The notes below the pieces were generated by a model. It ran no database searches. It was given only the letters and a program-made list of their open reading frames with translations, and was not told where the DNA came from. A program made the position numbers and the translations under genes. Shown one piece after another: positions 6,984 through 13,996 of a stretch of DNA of 21,621 nt (the first letter of the stretch is position 1; every line of letters starts with the position of its first letter). This stretch comes from CAZAGT01 sp964484515 (GTDB taxonomy: Bacteria > Desulfobacterota > DSM-4660 > Desulfatiglandales > HGW-15): contig CAZAGT010000040.1 of assembly GCA_964484515.1 (NCBI GenBank), positions 1-21,621 of the forward strand, in the 5' to 3' direction.

Positions 6984-8333
6984 TTAGGCTATCCAGCCAA
7001 TTGACTTTTCGGTCCTGTTACCGGGACCGTAACTCTTAACGGATGACGGCGCTTTTATGAGTTGTTCTCGACGTTGATTGATCTGACGCTGGATTTTCTT
7101 GACGCGTTTGAGAATCGCCGTCTCAACGTGGCTCGCTAGGTCTGTCTTGTCTTCATAGGCAACGGGACGGAGGACCCAGAAATAACGCCGTTCGAGATCC
7201 TGGAACATCGCAAAGACCTTCCGTCCGTCTTCGATGATTGGCACGACGGGTATCATCAGCCCGGGGATGGTAGCCTGCAATTCAAGCGGAACCGAGCGCG
7301 GGTCACTCAAATCAACGACAATGAACTCGGACAACGTGGCAAGTAGCCGAACTGTGTCCGAAAGCTCGCGGTCTTCCGGGCCGGGAAAGTCGAAGATGAT
7401 TGGGATCTTGCCCTTGGTTTGGAGTTCCTCCGCGAGGCGGCGCAAAATCGACATCCTGCGCCGGTTGAAACGGCCGAGAATCAACACGACCGTCTTGGAG
7501 CCGGCGTTGACCAATGAAGAAACGGCGCCGCGTTCGCCAAGCAACGAGAGGAGCGAGGCTGCGCGAAGGTCGTCGACCTTGCTTACCGAGCCATCCACAT
7601 GACCTGCTGAAGTGAACCAAAGTCGCGTCATGCCGAGAATGCCTTGTTGATTGGTTTCCTCGTCCACCTTTACCGAGCGAAGGAATACGTCCGTGACACA
7701 AGCGTCGCGCAAATCAGCTCCTTTCAGGCTCGTCTGGTACAGAATCGAACGTCTGAGGTTGGCCCTGCGGAGATCGGCGCCATCGAACACCGCATCAGAG
7801 AGATCGGCGCGCTCGATCGACGCACCGCAGAGGTTGGCGCCGCTGAAATCCGCCTCGGTAAGATTGGCATGACTCAGAAGGACGTGTTGCAGGACGGCAT
7901 TGCTGAAGTCTGTCTTCTCGAGATTGGTATGGCGAAGGTTCGCACCCGGCTTGAAGCGGGAATCCGAAAGATTGGCTCCACCGAGGTCGGCTCTTTCGAG
8001 CGACACTTCGCCAAAGTCTGTGCCTTGACAATTGGCACCCCTGAGCTTTGCGTCTTCAAGCTCAGCGTCATCGAACCGTGCGCCACGGAGATCCGCGAAA
8101 CTCAGGTCTCCCCCGGGGAAGCGGACACCGCGCAAATCGGCCCCCAGCAGATCAAAGTGGCGTAGGTAAGCTCCGGGCACTGGATCCGGCCCACGCAGAC
8201 TTCGAAAATCCAGCACTTCCTTAGGGTGCGACTGTCGCCATTGGTTCCATTGCCTGGAATCACCTCCTTCAAAGGCGCGAAAGGCAGCCTCCGGGAGCCG
8301 ACTTCTCCTCTTATGCTTACGGTGTGAAGCCAT
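6984..8333 (-). CDS. pentapeptide-repeat protein with C-terminal Rossmann/TIR-like domain
   Basis: 449 residues from the ATG at 8333, which has AAGGAG six bases upstream; a TTG at 8351 would add six residues. The N-terminus is very basic (HRKHKRRSR). Residues about 57-220 are pentapeptide repeats of the A(D/N)LxX type (GADLRG, FADLRG, RADLGG, HANLTE, GADLRR), predicted to form a right-handed quadrilateral beta helix. After a linker, residues about 279-395 form an alpha/beta domain: KTVVLILGRF, then a helix, PIIFDFPGPEDRELS, a helix, SEFIVVDLSDPRSVPLELQ and IPVVPIIEDG. These alternating hydrophobic strands and helices suggest a Rossmann-like, possibly TIR-like, domain. No signal peptide or membrane segment is seen. 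I have seen similar C-terminal domains attached to pentapeptide repeats, but the function is not established from sequence; a sensor or effector in stress or phage defence is only inferred. Confidence 0.85.
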   Translation of the reverse strand: MASHRKHKRRSRLPEAAFRAFEGGDSRQWNQWRQSHPKEVLDFRSLRGPDPVPGAYLRHFDLLGADLRGVRFPGGDLSFADLRGARFDDAELEDAKLRGANCQGTDFGEVSLERADLGGANLSDSRFKPGANLRHTNLEKTDFSNAVLQHVLLSHANLTEADFSGANLCGASIERADLSDAVFDGADLRRANLRRSILYQTSLKGADLRDACVTDVFLRSVKVDEETNQQGILGMTRLWFTSAGHVDGSVSKVDDLRAASLLSLLGERGAVSSLVNAGSKTVVLILGRFNRRRMSILRRLAEELQTKGKIPIIFDFPGPEDRELSDTVRLLATLSEFIVVDLSDPRSVPLELQATIPGLMIPVVPIIEDGRKVFAMFQDLERRYFWVLRPVAYEDKTDLASHVETAILKRVKKIQRQINQRREQLIKAPSSVKSYGPGNRTEKSIGWIA

Positions 8334-8456
8334 TCCGCTCCTTGTGTTCAACGGTTGTGACGCGGACGGGGAGACGAGTGGGACCCACGGCTCCCCGATA
8401 ACACAACGCCCAAAGGCCTGTAAATCAGAGCCGCGGTTTTCCCGAATGCTGAATTT

Positions 8457-9266
8457 CTACTGTTGGATACCTTCTATGACTCTGAAGTTGTCAAAATACG
8501 CATAGACGGTTGTCGGTTTACCCTCACTATCGACCGGAGCCCACTCCGGCTCGTGGCCGCCATGAAAGGTGCTGAAAAGGAATTGCTGGATTTCTGTATC
8601 AATTCCACCGCTTCCACGAAAAACAACCTTCTCGGTCTTGACCACCTCTTTGTCGTCGATCATTATTCGGGCCATCCCGTCAGGCTTGCCGGGAGCGTTC
8701 AATGTGACCTCGAAAACAAGATGATGCCATTTTCCTGCCTTGAACACAGGTTTGTCGGATACCTGACCTATTCCGTATGTTTTCTCCTTATCTTGATCGC
8801 AAAGATATGTTTGGCATTTGCCACCTGCCCTGAACGCAACGCGCGCACTCCAGCCCTCGGGGCGCCGGTCTTTGCCTCCAGTTCTAGGATCTTTCGGTCC
8901 CAACCCATGGAGCTTGCCCCCTTTAACCCATTGGAAATCCTCATCGAAGCGAACATCGAATGAGAGTGTTGCCTGGTTCACTTTCGCACCGAGCGGATAT
9001 CTCGCGATAACCCGTTCGCTTCCTCGCTCATTGCCGACATAGGCAACACGAATAGCATCCGATCCATCTGGTCCAGCACCTTCAGCCAGGCATACGTTGC
9101 GATGCGAGAGAAGCTTCTCAGCTAAACCTGCCTCGACACTCCCGTCAAAATCCTCCTCCAGCAAGACGCTGTAATCCTGGTGGCCATCGGCGAACCTTCC
9201 CGTGGCAGAAGATAGAACCAGATGGCAAAATAGAGCTGCTAATATCTTTTTCGTCATCCTATTCAT
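8457..9266 (-). CDS. secreted polysaccharide lyase, family 14-like (alginate lyase fold)
   Basis: 269 residues from the ATG at 9266; the next ATG at 9257 is nearly as good and neither has a strong Shine-Dalgarno. The longer frame from 9344 is unlikely because it puts 26 polar residues before the signal peptide. Residues 4-24 form a signal peptide (MTKKILAALFCHLVLSSATG), so the protein is exported. The rest matches the jelly-roll lyase pattern: LSFDVRFDEDFQWVKGGKL at about 101-119, EGWSARVAFRAGG at 137-149, GKWHHLVFEVTLNAPGKPDG at 178-197, FSTFHGG at 231-237 and YFDNFRV at 257-263. Family members cleave uronate polysaccharides such as alginate or glucuronan by beta-elimination. The immediate upstream neighbour is the transposase gene at 9349. 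No sugar transporter or other CAZyme is adjacent, and the specific polymer is unknown. Confidence 0.8.
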   Translation of the reverse strand: MNRMTKKILAALFCHLVLSSATGRFADGHQDYSVLLEEDFDGSVEAGLAEKLLSHRNVCLAEGAGPDGSDAIRVAYVGNERGSERVIARYPLGAKVNQATLSFDVRFDEDFQWVKGGKLHGLGPKDPRTGGKDRRPEGWSARVAFRAGGKCQTYLCDQDKEKTYGIGQVSDKPVFKAGKWHHLVFEVTLNAPGKPDGMARIMIDDKEVVKTEKVVFRGSGGIDTEIQQFLFSTFHGGHEPEWAPVDSEGKPTTVYAYFDNFRVIEGIQQ

Positions 9267-9303
9267 CAAACAAGGTGGCGAACGAAGCGAGCCAGACGAC
9301 AGG

Positions 9304-9316
9304 CACCTGTCAGGTG
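9304..9316. repeat. small palindrome next to the RAYT transposase (REP-like)
   Basis: CACCTG-T-CAGGTG is a perfect 6-1-6 palindrome, preceded by GACAGG and followed by GGAC, located 33 bases beyond the 3' end of the Y1 transposase gene. Y1 RAYT transposases typically sit beside short palindromic REP elements; a second copy was not found in this window, so the assignment is tentative. Confidence 0.35.
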
Positions 9317-9348
9317 GGACGTGAGACGCCCTCAAGATCTTCAAAACC

Positions 9349-10356
9349 TTATTCGATTAACTTATATTGATTCTTGAGGGCGATCGCTTCACCCCTTTCC
9401 ACGGAGTATCCAACTGCGGCAACACTTATCCCTAAACGTCTGGCTAATTCAGTAAGGGTCATTCCCAATTCTCGAACCGCCCAATAGCAGAAAAGGCTCC
9501 TTGCCTTGACCCTCTTCTGCTGTTTGCCTTCCGAAAAGATCTCACTTACTTCTACTTTGCAGATTTCAGCCACTCTTGATCCGATTCGATCCACATCATA
9601 GCCCAAACGTTCTAACTCGTAATGGCGCTCGAATCTCTCATTAGCCTGAGAAAGCACTTCTTCCACAAAATCCGATTCCCCCAGAATCCTCTCATCACTC
9701 TTAATGTGACCCTGCTCCTTTAGGCCATACTTACTCACCTCTGTCCACCCTCCAAGGCTCCTTACCAATCCTCCCCCGGTCAACTCTCTTCGTCGGCCTT
9801 GTTCAATACCGGCCTCAACGTAGGAATAATATGCGTTTCTTGCTCGTCCAGGCGTCTTGCCGAAGTAGCTGAGCACATAATCTACCTCCTGCCAGGGTCG
9901 ATTCTGCTCGCCCATTAACACACTATGCCCGCTATAAGCATATCTATTTAATTCAGGAAGGCTGCCAACAGTTCTTGCTCGGATAGGGTTGAGGTGAATA
10001 TATCTCACCAGTTCTTTCAGATAATTCTCCTCTTGACACACAATTGACTTGTATCGGTTCTGGAAGAGCTGACCGTGTCGTTTATGCCTCTTATTGAAAC
10101 TGACCACGTATCCCGTGAGCAGTCTTCTCATCAAGGTGGCAAGTGGATTCGGGCCAGTTCGAAAAAGAAAATGCGCGTGGTTTGGCAGAAACGCCCAAGC
10201 ATAGCAAAGGATCTCAGTCTCTGGAAGCAAGGTTGAGAGTCGATCTAGAAAATCTTCACGATCTTCTTTCTTTCTGAATATTTTTCGACGCTCGATTCCC
10301 CTGATCATCACGTGATGGAGAACACCAGGAGCGTCTAGTCGGGCTAATCTCGGCAT
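9349..10356 (-). CDS. Y1 (HUH) transposase, REP-associated (RAYT) type, with C-terminal HTH
   Basis: 335 residues. The N-terminal Y1 domain has the family start MPRLARLDAPGVLHHVMIRG, the metal-binding HUH motif at FLPNHAHFLF (H60 and H62), and the tyrosine helix YLKELVRYIHLNPIRA at about 112-127, in which one of the two tyrosines is the nucleophile. The C-terminal part (about 245-335) has a DnaA-like/HTH segment, LTELARRLGISVAAVGYSV, which is often fused to these enzymes. The length fits the longer RAYT class; a classical IS200 TnpA is about 150 residues. No flanking IS ends or tnpB were seen, so it looks like a domesticated or single-copy RAYT and not an active IS200. It begins 32 bases after the histidine kinase stop on the same strand. 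It is an intact open frame with no frameshift. Confidence 0.9.
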   Translation of the reverse strand: MPRLARLDAPGVLHHVMIRGIERRKIFRKKEDREDFLDRLSTLLPETEILCYAWAFLPNHAHFLFRTGPNPLATLMRRLLTGYVVSFNKRHKRHGQLFQNRYKSIVCQEENYLKELVRYIHLNPIRARTVGSLPELNRYAYSGHSVLMGEQNRPWQEVDYVLSYFGKTPGRARNAYYSYVEAGIEQGRRRELTGGGLVRSLGGWTEVSKYGLKEQGHIKSDERILGESDFVEEVLSQANERFERHYELERLGYDVDRIGSRVAEICKVEVSEIFSEGKQQKRVKARSLFCYWAVRELGMTLTELARRLGISVAAVGYSVERGEAIALKNQYKLIE

Positions 10357-10388
10357 GGTCTTTCATCTATTAGCACACAAAACCCTTG

Positions 10389-11969
10389 TCAACTGAAAAT
10401 CTTAAGGGCGTCCCTCGAGATGACCGGCCAGGCCGCGCAGATCGTGGTCCCGTTCCCCGGCCGGGATTCGATCGAAACGGTGCCTCCTGATAGGGCGGCG
10501 CGCTCCTTCATACCGGCGAGACCCAGCCCTGCCACAGTCCGTTTGTCGGATTCCGGCGACGCCAAATCGAACCCCGTTCCGTTATCCTCGACCATCAGGA
10601 CCAAGTTGTGGTCTTGTTTTTTGAGGGAAAGCTCTACGTGGTCGGCGTTACTGTGCTTCCCGATGTTGTTTAATGCCTCCTGTAATATCCGGAAGATGAC
10701 GATCTTGATTGCGTCCGGCACGTCGTCTTCCCGGACGTCGATTCGCTTCGCAATGCTGATCCCTTTGAAGGTCGATTCAAATTCCCGGCAAAACCATGAG
10801 ATGGTTGCCAATATCCCCAGGTCATCCAATACGGGAGGTCTGAGATTTCGCGTGACTCGCCTTACTTCCTCAAAAGCCTCTTGGACCATGGGAATAACCG
10901 TCTGCAAAGACATTGCACAGTTTCCGCCTATGTCCTCCCCTTTCATCTCCTGAAGGATGCTCTCCACTCGAAATTTGATGGCGCTTAGACTCTGGCCAAT
11001 ACCGTCATGCAGATCGAGGGCAATCAGCTTACGCTCCTCCTCATGCGCATCGAGCAGCCGCGATGACACCTGCCGCAGTTCGGCGGTGCGCTCAGCAACG
11101 CGCTTCTCAAGCACTTCGTGGGCCTTGCGTAATGCCTCCTCGGCCTGTTTACGCTCAGTGATGTCCTCCTTGACACCCACAAAATGAGTGATGACTCCCT
11201 GCTCGTTCTTGATCGGAGAGATCGACGCCGACTCCCAATAGAGCTCGCCGGTCTTCTTTTTGTTGTAGAACTCGCCGCGCCAAACGTGACCGCTGGTAAT
11301 CGTTTGCCATAACTTCTGGTAGAACTCTTTCGAGTGCTCGCCGGACTTCAAGATTCGAGGATTCTTTCCAATCGTGTCTTCCTGCGGATAGCAGGTCATT
11401 TCTACAAATTTCGGGTTGACGTATTCGATGTTCCCGTCTGCGTCTGTGATCACTACGCCGGCGGGGCTCTGCGCGACCGCCTGCGAGAGTTTACGTAATG
11501 CATCCTCCGTATTCTTTCGCTGGGAGACATCGATCCCGGTCCCGATCACATGTTCCACCGTTCCGTTGTCGCCTAGGAGCGCGGTGTTGGACCACGTGAT
11601 GCGGTGTCGTCGGCCGTCCTTTCCCACCCAGTAGTTCTCATGGCTCTTCGGAAACTGCCCTGAGCGCAATTCCGCAAAGACTCCCTTGACCGCCTCAACT
11701 TCCTCCGGGATCAGGAGAACGTCCCAGAACGGCTTGCCCCTGACTTCGTTAAAGGAGTAGCCGGTTAGCTGCTCGCAGGCCCTGTTGAAGCGCACGATCC
11801 GCCCCTCACAATCAAGGACGACCACCAATGCACCGGCCGTAGAGAGCACCGCCGCGATGAAGTCACGCTCCTTTCGAAGTGCTTCTTCGGTCCTACCGCG
11901 ATCGGCGGCGCCTGCCTCCAGCTCCCTGACCCTCTCAATCAATTTTTCATAGGGTGGCCTCGTACGCAT
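10389..11969 (-). CDS. PAS-PAS sensor histidine kinase, NarL/DegS type (HisKA_3)
   Basis: 526 residues, cytoplasmic: no transmembrane segment is visible. Order: short coiled-coil start (about 1-35), PAS/PAC domain 1 at about 36-150 (FIAAVLSTAGALVVVLD ending TGIDVSQRK), PAS/PAC 2 at about 160-275 (ending GVKEDITERKQ), coiled coil about 277-305, HisKA_3 dimerisation and phosphoacceptor H-box with H321 in LIALDLHDGIGQSLSAI, then the ATPase domain with EALNNIGKHSNADHVELSL, VEDNGTGFD and GLGLAGMKERA. The second PAS carries CYPQEDTIGKNPRILKSGE, resembling PAS domains of redox or ligand sensors such as NifL/Aer-like proteins, but no haem or flavin residues can be assigned with certainty. No response regulator lies within the window, so the partner (expected NarL/LuxR type) must be elsewhere. 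The ATG is preceded by AAGGGA. Confidence 0.93.
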   Translation of the reverse strand: MRTRPPYEKLIERVRELEAGAADRGRTEEALRKERDFIAAVLSTAGALVVVLDCEGRIVRFNRACEQLTGYSFNEVRGKPFWDVLLIPEEVEAVKGVFAELRSGQFPKSHENYWVGKDGRRHRITWSNTALLGDNGTVEHVIGTGIDVSQRKNTEDALRKLSQAVAQSPAGVVITDADGNIEYVNPKFVEMTCYPQEDTIGKNPRILKSGEHSKEFYQKLWQTITSGHVWRGEFYNKKKTGELYWESASISPIKNEQGVITHFVGVKEDITERKQAEEALRKAHEVLEKRVAERTAELRQVSSRLLDAHEEERKLIALDLHDGIGQSLSAIKFRVESILQEMKGEDIGGNCAMSLQTVIPMVQEAFEEVRRVTRNLRPPVLDDLGILATISWFCREFESTFKGISIAKRIDVREDDVPDAIKIVIFRILQEALNNIGKHSNADHVELSLKKQDHNLVLMVEDNGTGFDLASPESDKRTVAGLGLAGMKERAALSGGTVSIESRPGNGTTICAAWPVISRDALKIFS

Positions 11970-12004
11970 CAGGGTTCCCTTAACGGCCTTCGATACAAAG
12001 GAAG

Positions 12005-12022
12005 GGCTAGATTCAGCTAGCC
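12005..12022 (-). terminator. candidate terminator hairpin downstream of the 3-hydroxyacyl-CoA dehydrogenase gene
   Basis: A 6-bp stem (GGCTAG at 12005-12010, CTAGCC at 12017-12022) with a 6-base loop lies about 50 bases past the stop of the gene at 12073. On the minus strand it is followed by a short pyrimidine run, CTTCCTTT. It is weak for a rho-independent terminator, but it is placed where the five-gene minus-strand operon should end, before the histidine kinase gene. Confidence 0.35.
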
Positions 12023-12072
12023 ATCATCCAAAATTCGACACTCACTCCAACTCGACGTGAACCAGGGAATGC

Positions 12073-13014
12073 TCAGGAATCCGTATCCAGCTTTTTCAGG
12101 AACTCGAGCTGGTTCACGATTTGGGCATCGCGCCTTTCAATGAGTTTGTCCCCATCGCGGCCACTCCAGCGATAGAATCCCATCCCTGTCTTCAGGCCGA
12201 GGTTATCCTGTTTGACCCTCTCGACAAGTCCCTTTAGCGGTTCTTTGGCGTCGGAGAGGTCGGCGAGGAGGTATTCGTGGATGCGTTCGATAAGGTCAAG
12301 ACCTACCAAATCCATGTTCTCCATCGGACCGACAGCCGGCATCCGCAGGCCGAATGTGAGGCGGGATACGAGATCAACATCCTCCGGGGTGGCAATCCCT
12401 TCTTGTACGAGGTAGATGGCCTCGCGCCACATGGCGTGCAACATGCGATTTCCAATGAAGCCGGGCACATCCCGGTTCACCCGCACCGGGCTTTTGCCGA
12501 TCGACCTCACGACCTCCGTGACCTGCTCGAGGATATGATCGGGCGTATCTTCCCCCCGTACGACTTCCACGAGGGGCATCAGATGAGGTGGATTCCAGAA
12601 ATGGGTCCCGACAAGAAGGTGACCGGTTCCGCTTCGGCGGCCGAGTTCGGTTATGCTGAGGCCGCTGGTCGTTGTAATGAATATGGCCTCGCGTTCGATG
12701 GCCTCCTGCAGGCTTCCAAATAGCTCGGCTTTTGGGGTCATGTCTTCAACGATGCAATCCATCACCAGATCGGCCTCGCGGTCGACGGAACGCAACGATC
12801 CTTTGCGGTATTCCCCGCCTTTGACGAGGGCGGGACCGACATGACGTTCCAACCAGTTTTCAAGCTCGGACAATCGATCCTCGACGGTATCGAGTTTTGC
12901 GGAATCGTTGTCCCAAAGGATCGTCTCGTAGCCGGAACGTTTATAACAGACCGCAGCGGCGGCCCCCATCTGCCCGACTCCGCACAGTCCGACCCGGCGG
13001 ATTTGCTGGCTCAT
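12073..13014 (-). CDS. 3-hydroxyacyl-CoA dehydrogenase family protein (NAD-dependent)
   Basis: 313 residues; oxidises a 3-hydroxyacyl-CoA, or in close relatives L-gulonate, with NAD+ in the cytoplasm. The dinucleotide-binding motif is GVGQMG at about 12-17. The catalytic-site segment is GTHFWNPPHLMPLVEVVRGE, with the His and Glu of the dyad, followed by VPGFIGNRM; the C-terminal domain has GLRMPAVGPMENMDLVGLDL and GLKTGMGFYRW. Length fits between 3-hydroxybutyryl-CoA dehydrogenase (about 282) and L-gulonate 3-dehydrogenase (about 319), so the substrate could be either kind. The start is supported by AAGGAG 8-9 bases upstream. It is the last gene of a minus-strand run with SDR, AbfD-like, IlvD-type and Ldh2 genes; the gap to the SDR is 133 bases, larger than the others, so it may have its own promoter. 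Confidence 0.9.
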   Translation of the reverse strand: MSQQIRRVGLCGVGQMGAAAAVCYKRSGYETILWDNDSAKLDTVEDRLSELENWLERHVGPALVKGGEYRKGSLRSVDREADLVMDCIVEDMTPKAELFGSLQEAIEREAIFITTTSGLSITELGRRSGTGHLLVGTHFWNPPHLMPLVEVVRGEDTPDHILEQVTEVVRSIGKSPVRVNRDVPGFIGNRMLHAMWREAIYLVQEGIATPEDVDLVSRLTFGLRMPAVGPMENMDLVGLDLIERIHEYLLADLSDAKEPLKGLVERVKQDNLGLKTGMGFYRWSGRDGDKLIERRDAQIVNQLEFLKKLDTDS

Positions 13015-13147
13015 TTTAAGATCTCCTTAACGTGGGCGTGCTAATACTCAAATAATAACCCCAGTGACGCAGTACGACAAACTGAAGAAGGAATATGGGC
13101 TGGGATATTCAGTGCACGTGCGAGTTGCCAGGCCGCTCGAGGGGACC

Positions 13148-13984
13148 TTATGTTTCGGATGTCCTTCTAGGTGGCGCGGCTGAAACGCCTGCCAACCCGC
13201 CGCTGACCCTGACGACATCGCCGGTCATCCAGGCCGACCGGGGGCCGCATAGAAATGCGACCATGTTGGAGATATCTTCAGGCTCGCCCCAGCGGCCCAG
13301 CGGAACCGCGCTCCGTACTCGCTCGATCATCTGTTCTTCCTTGATTCCCAGGGTTTGGCAACGCTGGGCCATGACCGATTTGTTGAATTCCGTATAGACA
13401 GGCCCCGGACAGACAGCATTGACACGGACCCCATAGGCCGCCAATTCCAAAGCCAACGTCTGGGTGAGGCTGATCACACCCGCTTTGGCAACATTGTAAG
13501 CCGCCACCAGTGCGGCCGGGTTCTGCCCGTTGATGGAGGATATGTTGACGATGGTACCGGAGCACTGCTTCTCCATGATCCTTCCTGCTGCCCGTGCGCA
13601 ATAGAAAACGCCGGTCAAGGTGCTCCCGATGACGCGATCCCACTCCTCATCGCTCAGCTCGACGATCGGGATGACCTTTTGCCCGACGCCGGCGTTATTG
13701 ACGAGGATATCGAGCCGCTTGTACCTTTCGAGGACGCTTTCAAAGAAGCTATCGACCTGGCGGCTATCAGCAATGTCCAGCTCAGCAGCCTCCACCGGGA
13801 GCCCTTGTTCTGAGAGCCTCTTGGCCTCGTCTTCCGCCTTTTCGGCCTGAATGTCTCCGATGACCACATTGGCCCCCAGACGAGCCAGTTCAGCGGCGAT
13901 TCCCAGACCTAAGCCTTGGGCAGCCCCGGTAACAATCGCGACCTCGCCGCTGAGTTCTTTTTCCGTTCTCGGTTTATCCACCAT
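13148..13984 (-). CDS. short-chain dehydrogenase/reductase (classical SDR)
   Basis: 278 residues. Cofactor motif TGAAQGLGLG at 19-28, NNAG near 96-99, catalytic Ser149/Ser150 (NISSINGQ), Tyr163 and Lys167 (YNVAK), and PGPVYTEF in the expected place. An acidic residue at the end of beta-2 (VVIGDIQAEKA) points to NAD(H) over NADP(H). The usual Asn of the catalytic tetrad, normally just before LTGVF, is Thr122 here (GSTLTGVFYC). Relatives include 3-oxoacyl-ACP reductases, gluconate 5-dehydrogenases and acetoin reductases, so the substrate is not defined. The start has AAGGAGGTG close upstream. The gene begins 12 bases after the stop of the AbfD-like gene, so the two are surely cotranscribed, which suggests the SDR acts on an intermediate of the same pathway. 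Confidence 0.93.
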   Translation of the reverse strand: MVDKPRTEKELSGEVAIVTGAAQGLGLGIAAELARLGANVVIGDIQAEKAEDEAKRLSEQGLPVEAAELDIADSRQVDSFFESVLERYKRLDILVNNAGVGQKVIPIVELSDEEWDRVIGSTLTGVFYCARAAGRIMEKQCSGTIVNISSINGQNPAALVAAYNVAKAGVISLTQTLALELAAYGVRVNAVCPGPVYTEFNKSVMAQRCQTLGIKEEQMIERVRSAVPLGRWGEPEDISNMVAFLCGPRSAWMTGDVVRVSGGLAGVSAAPPRRTSET

Positions 13985-13996
13985 TCTCGCACCTCC

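Noticed and set aside
7644..8165. Long plus-strand open frame (173 codons) with a repeating EIG-like pattern
   Set aside because: It is antisense to the pentapeptide-repeat gene; its periodicity mirrors the 15-base repeat unit of the real gene, and it has no ribosome binding site.
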